DNA of 64,000 bases from Clostridia bacterium (GTDB taxonomy: Bacteria > Bacillota > Clostridia > Christensenellales > Aristaeellaceae), in the NCBI GenBank assembly GCA_017469265.1, contig JAFUGS010000020.1, positions 23,808-87,807 on the forward strand. The letters are read 5' to 3'. Positions 8,330 through 17,301 of the stretch are shown here, one piece after another. The notes beneath the pieces are model-generated. The model was not told where the DNA came from. It was given only the letters and a program-made list of their open reading frames with translations, and searched no databases. Every line of letters starts with the position of its first letter. Position 1 is the stretch's first letter. The translations under genes and the position numbers were made by a program.

Positions 8330-9255
8330 TTCGTTCCGTTCTCCCCCGGGCTCATATTCTCTTCTTTTTCCGGGGGCATCTGTGCGCGCCAGGTCAGGGT
8401 GTCCCCCTGCCGCTGAGCGATTCCCCAGAAGTCGCCTTCCAGATATACCCGGGTGATTTCTCCCTCCTCCACCGCGTCTCCCCACATATCACGCAGCGGC
8501 AATGCAGCGCCGGCGGACACCTTTCGTTCCAGCCCGGGATCGGCGTTCATCCTTGGGAGATGGTCAATCGGCGCATCCAGCGAAAGCAGCCGCTCCGTCA
8601 GTCGCCCCGCCTCTCCCAGGCGCCGGGCTTCCTCCGGATCCATGGCATCCGCCAGTCGAAAGAAACCGCTTTCCGTCCGGATCAGGCTCCGCATATGCGC
8701 GGGGCAGCCGCAGAGCTTCCCCAAATCGTGACAGATGGAGCGAATATAGGTTCCCCGGCCGCAGGCAATCCGCAGCCGTACCCCATGATCTGGTTCTTCT
8801 CCCAGGATCTCGATCCGTTCCACATGCACCATCCGCTCCGGCACAGCAACCTGTTCTCCTTTTCGGGCCAGCGCGTACAGCCGCTTCCCATTCACCTTGA
8901 TAGCGCTGTACATGCTGGGAGTCTGCCGGATCTCCCCTGTCAGCTGGCTCAGCACGCCTTCGATCCGGGTGAGAGAGGGATACTGATTTCCTGTTTCCAG
9001 AACCTGTCCCGTCGCGTCCTGGGTATCCGTGGCGGCGCCAAAGGCGCAGACGGTTACATATTCCTTCCGCTTGTCCACCAGATAATCAAACAGCCGCGTA
9101 GCCCTTCCCACCATGATGGGAAGTACCCCCGCGGCCATCGGATCCAGCGTGCCGGCATGGCCGACCCGCTTTTCGCCCGTCAGGCGCTTCAGCACCCCCA
9201 CCACGGCAGCGCTGGACATCCCGGCTGGCTTATTGATGTTAAAAAACCCGTTCAT
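8326..9255 (-). CDS. truB: tRNA pseudouridine(55) synthase
   Basis: 309 residues. TruB makes pseudouridine 55 in the tRNA T-arm. The catalytic aspartate is D38 in GHAGTLDPMAAG; the N-terminus NINKPAGMSS is typical, and the middle has YSAIKVNGKRLY and CGRGTYIRSICHDLG. It lies 12 bases after nrnA and overlaps ribF by four bases. The C-terminal region ends in a PUA-like segment with a somewhat longer charged tail (PPEKEENMSPGENG). Confidence 0.96.
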   Translation of the reverse strand: MNGFFNINKPAGMSSAAVVGVLKRLTGEKRVGHAGTLDPMAAGVLPIMVGRATRLFDYLVDKRKEYVTVCAFGAATDTQDATGQVLETGNQYPSLTRIEGVLSQLTGEIRQTPSMYSAIKVNGKRLYALARKGEQVAVPERMVHVERIEILGEEPDHGVRLRIACGRGTYIRSICHDLGKLCGCPAHMRSLIRTESGFFRLADAMDPEEARRLGEAGRLTERLLSLDAPIDHLPRMNADPGLERKVSAGAALPLRDMWGDAVEEGEITRVYLEGDFWGIAQRQGDTLTWRAQMPPEKEENMSPGENGTK

Positions 9256-9267
9256 TTGTCTCTTTCT

Positions 9268-10254
9268 TCAGGCCTGTTTATCCGCCAGTTGTGACCGGAG
9301 ATGGGCTGCCATTTCCCGCAGCACCACCCTGGTGGTCGCCTCCAGGGTTCCTTCCATGCTGATGCCGGCCGCCTGCGCGTGGCCGCCGCCGCCAAGCTTC
9401 GCGGCGACCGCGTCCACCGTCAGGGGCGCCCTGGCGCGAAGGCTGAATTTGATGCTCCCGTCATCGTTTTCCCGCGCCAGCACCGCCATGAGGGTTCCTT
9501 TGGTCTCCAGGCCGAAATTCACCACCGTATCCGCGTGCTCGCTCAGCGCGCCGCAGGCCCGGAAGTCTGCCCGGGTCAGCTTCATCACCGCGATCCGATC
9601 CTCCTCCTCACGCCACATACCTTCAATCGCCCGCCCCAGCAGTTTCAGCTGGGCCATGCTGCGCTGGCGGAAGAGGAGCATATTCAGGTCTGCCAGGGGA
9701 AGCCCGGCCTTCACCAGTTCACCCATGACCTGGAAGGCTTCCGCGTTGGTGCAGTCAAAGCTGAAGTTTCCGGTATCCGTGCTGATGCCCGCGTACAGAC
9801 AGGTAGCAATCTCCCGATTCAGCGGCACGCCCAATGCCCGCATCTGCTCCCAGAGCACGGCGCAGGTGGCGGCGGCTTCCCCGTCGACGCTGTTCACTTC
9901 CGTATATCCCGGGTTGGTACCGTGGTGATCGATCTGGGCGGCATGGGCGCAGCAGCGCATCAGCTCCGCGCCGCTGCCCAGTCGGGCCGGATCGCTGACG
10001 TCCACGGCCAGAAACAGGTCGTATTTTCCCTTATTGGTCTCCGGGCGGCGGATTTCCGTTACCCCCGGCAGGAAGGAAAGATCGTCCGGCACCTTGTCCT
10101 GACAGAAAACGGAGACCTTTTTTCCCATCTCCCGCAGAATCAGGCGCATGGCCAGCGCGCTGCCGATCGTATCCCCGTCCGGGCTGATATGACAGCAGAT
10201 GCAGACGCTGTCCGCCATCCGGACCGCGGCCGCGATTCCCTCTGGATTTCTCAT
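9268..10254 (-). CDS. nrnA: DHH-family phosphoesterase, NrnA type (nanoRNase/pAp phosphatase)
   Basis: 328 residues. NrnA-type enzymes degrade 2-5 nt RNA and 3'-phosphoadenosine 5'-phosphate with Mn2+. Metal motifs are visible: HISPDGDTIGSA near residue 22 and DHHGTNPG near 105, with the C-terminal DHHA1 motif GGGGHAQAAG. A GGAGGAG site is five bases before the ATG, which overlaps the rbfA stop by four bases. The order rbfA-nrnA-truB is usual for Clostridia and Bacilli. A c-di-AMP or pApA phosphodiesterase activity is also known in this family, so the exact substrate is inferred. Confidence 0.92.
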   Translation of the reverse strand: MRNPEGIAAAVRMADSVCICCHISPDGDTIGSALAMRLILREMGKKVSVFCQDKVPDDLSFLPGVTEIRRPETNKGKYDLFLAVDVSDPARLGSGAELMRCCAHAAQIDHHGTNPGYTEVNSVDGEAAATCAVLWEQMRALGVPLNREIATCLYAGISTDTGNFSFDCTNAEAFQVMGELVKAGLPLADLNMLLFRQRSMAQLKLLGRAIEGMWREEEDRIAVMKLTRADFRACGALSEHADTVVNFGLETKGTLMAVLARENDDGSIKFSLRARAPLTVDAVAAKLGGGGHAQAAGISMEGTLEATTRVVLREMAAHLRSQLADKQA

Positions 10255-10643
10255 GCGTTCTCCTCCGGTTCGGGAGAAGTTCCTTCTTCCCCCTGATCCG
10301 CGATGCCTGTTTCCGCCAGGACCTTCGCAATATGGACACCATAGGCGATATTCCGGTCGCTGAAAAAGAGCAGCTCGGGGCTGGAGCGGATGATCATCCT
10401 TTTCCCCAGCACCCGCCGAAGATAGCCCTTCGCGTTTTTCAACGCCTCGATCAGGGGCTCCCGCTTCTCATCCTCCAGCACGCTGACATATATCTTGGCG
10501 AAGCGCAGGTCTCCTGTCACCTCCGCCCGGGTAATGCTCCAGGTTCCGTCAATGCGGGGATCATTCAGCTCCTCCCGGATGATGGCGTCCAGTTCCCGCC
10601 GCACTTCCTCCGAAATACGGTCAATTCTCTGAAATGCTTTCAT
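10251..10643 (-). CDS. rbfA: 30S ribosome-binding factor A
   Basis: 130 residues from the ATG at 10643, one base after the infB stop. RbfA assists late maturation of the 16S rRNA 5' end and cold adaptation. The KH-like fold signature is visible (RISEEVRRELDAIIREELNDPR, then AKIYVSVL and PELLFFSDRNIAYGVHI). The acidic tail EEGTSPEPEENA is an addition to the core. Start chosen because the conserved protein begins there and the longer frame runs into infB. Confidence 0.95.
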   Translation of the reverse strand: MKAFQRIDRISEEVRRELDAIIREELNDPRIDGTWSITRAEVTGDLRFAKIYVSVLEDEKREPLIEALKNAKGYLRRVLGKRMIIRSSPELLFFSDRNIAYGVHIAKVLAETGIADQGEEGTSPEPEENA

Positions 10644-10644
10644 C

Positions 10645-13617
10645 TTAGCGCGGAATTTCCTCCATGATGTAGCACTCGACCACATCGCCTTCCTTGATGT
10701 CGTTGTGGCCCTCGAGGCTCATGCCGCACTCATATCCTGCGGCCATTTCCTTCACGTCGTCCTTCAGGTGGCGCAGGCTGCTCAGCTTGCCCTCATGCAC
10801 CACCACGTTATCCCGCAGCAGCCGCACCTGCGCGTTCCGCTGCACCTTGCCATCCGTCACATAGCAGCCAGCGATAATGCCCGCACCGGTAATCTTGAAA
10901 ACGTTGCGCACCTCTGCGTGGCCCAGCAGCACCTCCCGGTACTCCGGCGCAAGCAGCCCCTTCATGGCCAGTTCCATATCCTCGATGGCCTTGTAGATCA
11001 CCGTGTACAGGCGGATATCCACCTTCTGCTTCTCCGCTGCTTCCCGCGCGGAAGCGTCCGGCCGGATATTAAAGCCGATAATAATGGCGTTGAAAGCGGC
11101 AGCCAGATTGACGTCGTCCTTGGTAATCGCGCCGGCCGCGCTGTGCAGTACCCGGATCTTCACCTCGTCGCTGGACAGCTTTTCCATGGCCTGCTTGACT
11201 GCTTCCACGGATCCCTGCACATCTGCCTTGATGATCAGGTTCAGCGTCGTCACCTTGCCCGCCTCGATGGAGGAGAACAGGTTCTCCATGCTCATCTTGG
11301 CCATGGTCGCTTCCCGGCTGGCCCGCAGCTTCTCGCGGCGTTCATCCGCGACCTGACGGCTCAGGTGGTCATCGCCCACGGCGATCATCTCATCCCCGGC
11401 ACTGGGTACATCGTCAAAGCCCATGATTTCCACCGGCATGCCGGGACCGGCGCTCTGAACCCGCTCACCGTGATCATTGATCAGCGCCCGCACCTTACCG
11501 GAAGCCATGCCAGCGATGATGCTGTCGCCCACCCGCAGGGTACCATTCTGCAGCAGCACGGTAGCCAGGGGGCCCCGCGCCTTGTCCAGCTTGGCCTCAA
11601 TGATGACACCGCGGCCCAGCCGGTTCGGATTTGCCCGCAGCTGCAGCATATCCGCCTGCAGCAGGATCATTTCCAGCAGTTCATCCACGCCTTCGCCCGT
11701 CACGGCGGAAACCGGCACGCAGATGGTCTCGCCACCCCAGTCCTCACAGACCAGGCCATACTGGGTCAGGTCCTGCTTGACCCGTTCCGGATTGGCATCC
11801 GGCTTATCCAGCTTGTTGATGGCCACGATTACCGGTACCTCAGCTGCCTTCGCGTGATTGATGGATTCCACAGTCTGGGGCATGACGGAGTCATCCGCAG
11901 CCACCACCAGCACCGCGATATCCGTCGCCTGCGCGCCCCGGGCCCGCATGGCGGTAAACGCCTCATGGCCGGGGGTATCCAGGAAAGTGATCTGCCGGCC
12001 GTCATCCATGGACACCGTATAGGCACCGATATGCTGGGTAATGCCGCCCGCTTCGCCCGCGGTCACCCGGCTCTTACGGATGTAATCCAGCAGACTGGTT
12101 TTGCCATGATCCACGTGGCCCATGATAGTGACCACCGGCGGCCTGGGCTGCAGGTTCTCTTCCTCGTCCGTAAAGTCTTCTGCCACCAGCGCGGCTTCCG
12201 CCGTCTGCTCCTGCTTCCGCTCCAGGGTGATGTCGAAATCGGAGCACACCAGCTGCGCGGTATCGAAATCGATTTCGCTGTTGATGGTGGCCATGTTTCC
12301 GAGCATGAACAGCTTTTTAATGATTTCACCGGCGGGCTTGCCGATTTTTTCCGTCAGATCCCGCACCGTGATGGTGTCCCCGGCCATGTAAGCGGTTTCG
12401 ATCTTGATGGGTGCCATCATCTGCTGCGCGCTGAGCTTCTTGGCTCGGGCGCGTTTACCGCCCCGGATCGGTTCATCATCATAGCCGTTGAAGCGGCTGT
12501 TCTGCTTGCTCTGCTGCTTCTTGTTCCGGCTTACATGCTCCGGATCATGCTGCCGCTCGTAGTTTTTCTTGTTGGGATCGTAGTTGGAAACCCGTTCCTT
12601 TTCCATGGGCGGAAGCATATCCGCCGCGGAAACCCGGCTTCTGCCAGCTCCCTGGCCACGGGGTGCTCCGCCCTGAGGACGGGGTGCGCCGGAAGCGTTT
12701 CCTGCCGCGGGACGGCCGTAACCACCGGCCTGAGCCGGACGGCCGTAACCGCCAGCCTGCTGCGCGCCGCCAGCGGGACGCCCATAGGGGCCCTGCGGAC
12801 CGTTCGCCGGCCGGCCGTATGGGCCCTGCCGCTGTGGCTGATTCTGCCCGTTCGCGGGTCGGCCGTAGGGACCTCCCGCCTGCTGCTGATTCGCGGGGCG
12901 GCCATAGGGGCCCTGCCGCTGTGCCGCGGGCTGCGGCGCGCGGATGACGTTTGGCGCCAGCCCCACGGGCCTCGCGGGCTGCTTCGGCGCTTCGCCGGGG
13001 CGGCTGATGATCTGCCCGATGGCGGGACGCCGGGGCTGATCCTGTTTTTTCTGCTCCGGCTTCTGGACAGGCTTCTCCTGCGAAACCGGTACTTTTTCAC
13101 TCCTGTCCTCCGCTCCCCGGGCAGGCCTGTCTTCCTCAGCAGTCTTCTTCCGCGGTTCCGCGGCTTTTTCCTTCGCCTGCTCCGGTGCGTTTCCGGCCGC
13201 CGGCTTTTCGTTTTTTTCAGCCGGGGCAGGGACTTCGGGCTTTTCCGGTTTCTCCGGCTTTTCCGCCGGAACGGCTTCCGCCTTCACCGGCTCCGCCTTG
13301 ACGATGGCAGGCTCCTCCACGGTTTCCGTCTGGGCCGCCTTCAGGCGGTCCTCCCGGATGGCCGCTTCCATCTGGGCCTTCTCTTCCTCGTCCAGCATGG
13401 TGTAAGCCCTGGCGTGGACAGACTGCATCCGCATCTGCTCTTCCCGCTTCCGCTGGGCCGCGGCTTCTTCCTTCCGGCGGTTGATCGCGGACTCCATGCG
13501 TTTCAGCTCGTCCAGCATCGCGTCCGCGTCCTTACGGGCGCGCGTCGCCCTGGCCAGAATTTCAGCGGACTGCTCTGTCAGTTCCCTGGCGGTGCTTACT
13601 AAGTTTCCCTTTGCCAT
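10645..13617 (-). CDS. infB: translation initiation factor IF-2
   Basis: 990 residues, long for the family owing to a large N-terminal region. IF-2 is the GTPase that brings initiator tRNA to the ribosome. The G domain begins near residue 498 ([14 protein letters not shown]), with [17 protein letters not shown] and [15 protein letters not shown] following, then domains II-IV. Residues 1-60 carry a coiled-coil-like helix, 85-200 an Ala/Glu/Lys/Pro-rich segment, and about 230-325 a disordered Gly/Pro/Arg block with repeated GPYGRPAN units. The order nusA-ylxR-ylxQ-infB is classical for Gram-positives. The ribosome site is weak (AAAGGGCGA). Confidence 0.97.
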   Translation of the reverse strand: MAKGNLVSTARELTEQSAEILARATRARKDADAMLDELKRMESAINRRKEEAAAQRKREEQMRMQSVHARAYTMLDEEEKAQMEAAIREDRLKAAQTETVEEPAIVKAEPVKAEAVPAEKPEKPEKPEVPAPAEKNEKPAAGNAPEQAKEKAAEPRKKTAEEDRPARGAEDRSEKVPVSQEKPVQKPEQKKQDQPRRPAIGQIISRPGEAPKQPARPVGLAPNVIRAPQPAAQRQGPYGRPANQQQAGGPYGRPANGQNQPQRQGPYGRPANGPQGPYGRPAGGAQQAGGYGRPAQAGGYGRPAAGNASGAPRPQGGAPRGQGAGRSRVSAADMLPPMEKERVSNYDPNKKNYERQHDPEHVSRNKKQQSKQNSRFNGYDDEPIRGGKRARAKKLSAQQMMAPIKIETAYMAGDTITVRDLTEKIGKPAGEIIKKLFMLGNMATINSEIDFDTAQLVCSDFDITLERKQEQTAEAALVAEDFTDEEENLQPRPPVVTIMGHVDHGKTSLLDYIRKSRVTAGEAGGITQHIGAYTVSMDDGRQITFLDTPGHEAFTAMRARGAQATDIAVLVVAADDSVMPQTVESINHAKAAEVPVIVAINKLDKPDANPERVKQDLTQYGLVCEDWGGETICVPVSAVTGEGVDELLEMILLQADMLQLRANPNRLGRGVIIEAKLDKARGPLATVLLQNGTLRVGDSIIAGMASGKVRALINDHGERVQSAGPGMPVEIMGFDDVPSAGDEMIAVGDDHLSRQVADERREKLRASREATMAKMSMENLFSSIEAGKVTTLNLIIKADVQGSVEAVKQAMEKLSSDEVKIRVLHSAAGAITKDDVNLAAAFNAIIIGFNIRPDASAREAAEKQKVDIRLYTVIYKAIEDMELAMKGLLAPEYREVLLGHAEVRNVFKITGAGIIAGCYVTDGKVQRNAQVRLLRDNVVVHEGKLSSLRHLKDDVKEMAAGYECGMSLEGHNDIKEGDVVECYIMEEIPR
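12640..12930. repeat. GPYGRP-type repeat region inside infB
   Basis: Short degenerate repeats such as GGCCGTAGGGACC on the + strand encode repeated GPYGRPAN and AGGYGRPA units of IF-2. They vary in length and codons and are part of the coding sequence, not a CRISPR array. Confidence 0.75.
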
Positions 13618-13659
13618 TCGCCCTTTGTACCCCCTGCCGTTTCCGGCAACAAAATTAGT

Positions 13660-13977
13660 TTATCTTTCTTCTCCCCCGGCAGCTTCCAGGCATCGTGTCA
13701 TCTGCTCCGCGAATCCTCCCGGGCGGACAGCCATGGCCATCCCGGTTCTCCCGGTGCTGGCTTCCATCAGCCCCGCCGGCAGGAGCCGCAGCGGGACGCT
13801 CGCCCCGGCGCACAGCGCCGTGTACTTTTCCCGCGCGTTCTCCGCAATGTCCCCGTCCAGCAGCAGCAGCGCGGCCTTCCCTTCCCGCACCGCCTTCTGG
13901 CAGCCGTCCGCGCCGAAAACCGCCTGCCCCGCCCGGACACAGAGGCCCATCAGGCCCTTCATCCGACGCTCATCCAT
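13660..13977 (-). CDS. ylxQ: YlxQ-type L7Ae-family RNA-binding protein
   Basis: 105 residues. The L7Ae/L30e fold is indicated by MKGLMGLCVRAGQAVFG, KAALLLLDGDIAENAREKY and a C-terminal MAMAVR segment. Members bind kink-turn RNA. The start at 13977 has GAGGG six bases before it and is preferred over the ATG at 13983, which abuts the GAGGG; both overlap the ylxR stop. Its place between ylxR and infB is the standard one. Cellular role is not settled. Confidence 0.88.
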   Translation of the reverse strand: MDERRMKGLMGLCVRAGQAVFGADGCQKAVREGKAALLLLDGDIAENAREKYTALCAGASVPLRLLPAGLMEASTGRTGMAMAVRPGGFAEQMTRCLEAAGGEER

Positions 13978-14251
13978 GGGCATCCCTCAGTGCGGCCAGC
14001 TCCGCGTTCAGCGCCTCGCTGACCTCTTCCCCCAGGCTTACCTGGAGCTGGCGTTCCAGCTGCTTCTGTTTCAGGGCCCGGGCCAGGCATTCCCCTTCCC
14101 GGCAGACATAAGCACCGCGGCCGGGCTTTTTCCCCGTGGGATCCAGGCTGACCAGCCCCTCCGGGGACCGTACCACCCGGATCAGGCTTTTCTTTTCCTT
14201 CATCTCCCGGCAGCCAACGCACATCCGCAGCGGAATCTTTTTTGTCTTCAT
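13970..14251 (-). CDS. ylxR: YlxR (DUF448) RNA-binding protein
   Basis: 93 residues. Signature features are RMCVGCREMKEKKSLIRVVR near the N-terminus and GKKPGRGAYVCREGECLARA. In Bacillus the homologue has been reported to modulate RNase P (RnpM). The start is the ATG four bases after the nusA stop; the frame extends upstream only through the nusA end. The two cysteines of CVGC and the pair in YVCREGEC could form a metal or structural site. Confidence 0.92.
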   Translation of the reverse strand: MKTKKIPLRMCVGCREMKEKKSLIRVVRSPEGLVSLDPTGKKPGRGAYVCREGECLARALKQKQLERQLQVSLGEEVSEALNAELAALRDAHG

Positions 14252-14255
14252 CGGA

Positions 14256-15437
14256 TTACACCGTGTCGTCGTCCCCCAGGACGCTGTCGTCATAGTTCAT
14301 GGTGAAGCTGTCATACACCGGGGTCTCCACCTGGACGTAATCCACCAGCTGACCGTTCTCGTCCACCATATCGTTCAGCTCCGCCATCTGGCTCTGGCTC
14401 TTGATGTCGATCTTCCATCCCGTCAGCCGGGCGGCCAGCCGGGCGTTCTGCCCTTCCTTGCCGATGGCCAGGCTCAGCTGGTTATCCGGCACGATCACGC
14501 GGAAGGCCTTTTCATCCTTTGCCTGATACACGCTCAGCACATGCGCCGGGTTCAGCGCATTGGCCACAAACTCCGCCGGGTTGCTGCTCCATTTGATGAT
14601 ATCGATTTTTTCGCCCTTCAGCTCGGCGACGACCCGTTCCACGCGGCCGCCCCGCTGACCCACGCAGGCGCCGACGGGATCGATCATCAGATCCTGGCTG
14701 TGGACAGCAATCTTGGTGCGGCTGCCCGCCTCCCGGGCGATGTTCTTGATCGTCACAATGCCGCCGGCGATTTCCGGTACTTCCATCTCAAACAGGCGCT
14801 TGACCAGGTTCGGATGCGTCCGGCTCACGTAGACCTGGGGTGTGTAGTTGATGGCATTCAGGTTCCGCTGCACCTCCAGCACGTATACCTTGATATGGTC
14901 ATCGTCGTGCAGCACTTCACCGGGAATCATCTGGTCCTGCTCCAGCACGCCCTCCGTCCGGCCTAGATCAACATAGGCCACGTGGGGCTCAATCCGCTGG
15001 ACGATACCGGTCAGGATCTCGTTCTCCTTGTCGGAGTATTCCTCGTAGATCTTGCCGCGCTCCACTTCCCGGATGCTCTGGATAATCACCTGCTTGGCGG
15101 TCTGCGCGGCCACCCGCAGAAAGCCTTTCGGCGTCACATCCACCTCGGCGATGTCGCCCATTTTGTAGTTCGGGTTCAGCTTCTGTGCCTCTTCCAGGGT
15201 GATCTGGTTGGTGGGCATTTCCACCTCTTCCACGATGTTCTTCCGGGCGAAAACCGAGATGGCGCCGGATTCCCGGTCCACATGCACGTCCAGCATGGTG
15301 GGCACCGCTTCGTTCCGGGGGGAATTCTTCCGATAGGCAGCCTTCAGGGCTTCCTCAATCATGGTAAACAGCCGGTCCTCGTCGATTTCCTTCTCCTTGG
15401 CCAGCATCTTAACCGCTTCAACCACTTCAGATTTCAT
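14256..15437 (-). CDS. nusA: transcription termination/antitermination factor NusA
   Basis: 393 residues, the usual Gram-positive length without the extra C-terminal repeats of E. coli. N-terminal RNA polymerase-binding domain 1-125, S1 domain about 135-200, then two KH domains ([18 protein letters not shown] and [17 protein letters not shown]). NusA controls pausing, hairpin-dependent termination and antitermination. It sits second in the operon, 33 bases after rimP. NusA is known in other bacteria to influence expression of its own operon, and the rimP leader upstream is hairpin-rich, so feedback is plausible but inferred. Confidence 0.97.
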   Translation of the reverse strand: MKSEVVEAVKMLAKEKEIDEDRLFTMIEEALKAAYRKNSPRNEAVPTMLDVHVDRESGAISVFARKNIVEEVEMPTNQITLEEAQKLNPNYKMGDIAEVDVTPKGFLRVAAQTAKQVIIQSIREVERGKIYEEYSDKENEILTGIVQRIEPHVAYVDLGRTEGVLEQDQMIPGEVLHDDDHIKVYVLEVQRNLNAINYTPQVYVSRTHPNLVKRLFEMEVPEIAGGIVTIKNIAREAGSRTKIAVHSQDLMIDPVGACVGQRGGRVERVVAELKGEKIDIIKWSSNPAEFVANALNPAHVLSVYQAKDEKAFRVIVPDNQLSLAIGKEGQNARLAARLTGWKIDIKSQSQMAELNDMVDENGQLVDYVQVETPVYDSFTMNYDDSVLGDDDTV

Positions 15438-15470
15438 GTCGTTCTCTCTCGCTTTCTCTGTTCTGTATGT

Positions 15471-15968
15471 TTAAGCCTGCGTGGGATCATCCTCGCCCAG
15501 GTCCACTTCCTCAATGCCTTCCATGTCCACCACCGGCTTCACCAGGGCCGCGGCTTTCTGGGGAATCCGCAGTGGGCTACCAGCGGTTTCCAGCGTCAGC
15601 GCTTCCGCGTCATAGTCCGCCAGGATCCCCTGGAACTGTTTGTTCCCGTCTATCGGCCTGTACAGCCGGACCTCCACCTCGCTGCCCAGATTCCGCTCGA
15701 AATCCCGGTCCGTCTTCAGGGGCCGGTCGATCCCGGGACTGGAAACTTCCATGTAGTCATAATCGAAGTTCTCCACCAGGGGAAGCACTGCCCGGTGATA
15801 GGCCTCGCAGTCGTCCAGCGTAATGCCCTCCGGCTTGTCGATATAGACCCGTAGAAACACGCCTGCCGGCTCCCGGTCCAGCGCCACGTCCACCAGCTCA
15901 AAGCCCATCTGATCCGCCATCCGCTGGCACCGTGGCTGAATCGCTGCTGTCCGGTTCTCCTTTGCCAT
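15471..15968 (-). CDS. rimP: ribosome maturation factor RimP
   Basis: 165 residues. RimP assists 30S assembly. Motifs: MGFELVDVALDRE, FLRVYIDKPEGITLDDCE and the diagnostic YMEVSSPGIDRPLK, followed by an SH3-like C-terminal domain. Start at 15968 because an AAAGGAGGAG ribosome site lies immediately upstream, although the frame is open further. First gene of the nusA operon, with a leader of about 180 bases. The acidic C-terminus (EEVDLGEDD) is slightly extended. Confidence 0.95.
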   Translation of the reverse strand: MAKENRTAAIQPRCQRMADQMGFELVDVALDREPAGVFLRVYIDKPEGITLDDCEAYHRAVLPLVENFDYDYMEVSSPGIDRPLKTDRDFERNLGSEVEVRLYRPIDGNKQFQGILADYDAEALTLETAGSPLRIPQKAAALVKPVVDMEGIEEVDLGEDDPTQA

Positions 15969-15987
15969 GCCTCCTCCTTTCAGACAT

Positions 15988-16151
15988 AAAGAAAAGAGCG
16001 GAAAACACAGCCCTCCGCGCCGGATACGGAATCGGCGTCCCGTGAAAACGGGCTCCTCCGCCGGCACAGGCTGTTCCCACTCTTTACGTTAAACCCTTCT
16101 TTCAAGGCTTGATGGCCTTCGTTAATCGCCGTTCCCATCCGGGAATCGAAC
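15988..16151 (-). promoter_or_regulatory. structured leader of the rimP-nusA-infB operon, possible attenuator
   Basis: On the transcript, an arm at 16082-16069 (GAGTGGGAACAGCC) can pair with one at 16013-15996 (ending CCGCTC), followed by TTTTCTTT. Inside it GCCGG pairs CCGGC and CCCGT pairs ACGGG around a four-base loop. The T-rich stretch lies only about 15 bases before the rimP ribosome site. The nested stem plus T-run looks like an attenuator or regulatory terminator; no alternative antiterminator was demonstrated. Confidence 0.5.
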
Positions 16152-16157
16152 AAGCGG

Positions 16158-16186
16158 AGTATAACACAGTTTCCAGCCCTTGACAA
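16158..16186 (-). promoter_or_regulatory. strong sigma-A promoter of the rimP-nusA-infB operon
   Basis: Minus-strand TTGTCA, 17-base spacer, TATACT. It points leftwards, back to back with the lgt promoter 71 bases to the right. Confidence 0.82.
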
Positions 16187-16188
16187 GC

Positions 16189-16234
16189 CTTTTCTGTAAG
16201 GTTTCAGAAGGACTTTTCTTTAAGGTTTCAGAAG
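16189..16234. repeat. 22-bp tandem direct repeat between divergent rimP and lgt promoters
   Basis: Two copies of CTTTTCT(G/T)TAAGGTTTCAGAAG, at 16189-16210 and 16213-16234, differing at one base and separated by two bases (period 24). They lie between the two -35 boxes. The spacing suggests paired operator sites, or a simple duplication. Confidence 0.8.
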
Positions 16235-16257
16235 AATCGAAGATCAAAAACCGCAGT

Positions 16258-16286
16258 TTGACAAGGCCGGAATGGAATTCTATAAT
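16258..16286 (+). promoter_or_regulatory. perfect consensus sigma-A promoter upstream of lgt
   Basis: TTGACA, 17-base spacer, TATAAT, an exact match to consensus. Expected transcription start is about 16293, which forces the lgt start codon to be downstream of that. Confidence 0.88.
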
Positions 16287-16317
16287 ATTTTCAGCTTTGT
16301 GGAAAGTTGGTGATGGT

Positions 16318-17301
16318 TTGGCGACGCCCTCCTCCCGCCTGTTCTTTGGGCTGATTCCCTGGTATGGGCTTCTGATCGCCCTGGGCGCGGCGCTGGCCAT
16401 TCTGCTGGCGGAGAAGGAATCGCACCGGCAGGGGCTGCCGAAGGATACCATTCTGGATCTTGCTCTGTGGCTGCTTCCCCTGGGCATTTTCGGCGCCAGA
16501 ATCTATTATGTTCTTTTTTCCTGGCCCTCCTTCCGGAAGGATCCCCTTTCCGTCCTGTACATCTGGGAAGGAGGCCTTGCCATCTACGGCGGCCTGATAG
16601 CCGGCTGTCTCGTCCTGATCATTTTTTGTGGAAGGCGAAAGCTCCCTCTTTTTCAGCTGCTGGATATCATCGTGCCCGGAGTTTCGCTGGCACAGGCTGT
16701 TGGCCGCTGGGGGAATTATTTTAATCAGGAGGCTTATGGCCTGCTTCTTTCCCCCCAGTCACGCCTTGCTTTTTTCCCTGTTTCAGTGCTGATTCAGGAA
16801 GGGACCGAACCCGGCTGGCATCTGGCAACCTTCTTTTATGAATCGGTCTGGGATTTCCTGATCTTTCTTTTTCTGCTCTACGGACGGAGTCATGTTTTCC
16901 GAAAGCGGGGGGATGTGTTTCTTTTCTATCTGATACTGTATTCCGCGGGCCGGCTGGTGATCGAAAGCCTGCGGACAGACGCGCTGATGATCGGAGATTC
17001 CATCCGGGTGAGCCAGCTGCTGAGCATTCTGATTCTGATCTCCATTGTATCTGTATTTTGGAAAAGGAGCCGGGAAAGAAGCTTTTCTGCTTTTCTTCGC
17101 CAGGCGGTCTTTCTTTTTTCCCTGTTGCTGACCGCGTTTGTGCTTGCTCTTTGCTTCACAGGGGGGTTACCCGACTGGAATTCGTCCGGAGCACGGACTG
17201 CAATGCTGTCCGCGTATTCGCTGATCATGATTTTGTCATCGCTGCAGCTCTATGGCCGCAGCGCCGCTTCGGAGGTATGCTATGCCCACCACGCCGTTTA
17301 A
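16318..17301 (+). CDS. lgt: prolipoprotein diacylglyceryl transferase
   Basis: About 327 residues. Lgt transfers diacylglycerol to the lipobox cysteine of prelipoproteins in the membrane. Diagnostic stretches are IPWYGLLIALG, GGLAIYGGLIAG, VGRWGNYFNQEAYG and the C-terminal AGRLVIESLRTD. The frame is open back to 16180, but the consensus promoter puts the transcript start near 16293, so a TTG at 16318 is the most likely start (one at 16297 is possible); there is only a weak GGAAAG ribosome site. After the usual last helix there are two further hydrophobic segments over the last 80 residues, which is longer than the standard seven-helix Lgt. The stop overlaps the next gene by 20 bases. Confidence 0.9.
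   Translation: MATPSSRLFFGLIPWYGLLIALGAALAILLAEKESHRQGLPKDTILDLALWLLPLGIFGARIYYVLFSWPSFRKDPLSVLYIWEGGLAIYGGLIAGCLVLIIFCGRRKLPLFQLLDIIVPGVSLAQAVGRWGNYFNQEAYGLLLSPQSRLAFFPVSVLIQEGTEPGWHLATFFYESVWDFLIFLFLLYGRSHVFRKRGDVFLFYLILYSAGRLVIESLRTDALMIGDSIRVSQLLSILILISIVSVFWKRSRERSFSAFLRQAVFLFSLLLTAFVLALCFTGGLPDWNSSGARTAMLSAYSLIMILSSLQLYGRSAASEVCYAHHAV

Noticed and set aside
12640-12930. Repeats in infB that could be a mobile or CRISPR element
   Set aside because: They stay in the infB frame and encode GPYGRPAN units.
10705-13602. 965-residue open frame opposite infB
   Set aside because: Antisense mirror of a conserved gene with third-position GC bias; no motif or start signal.
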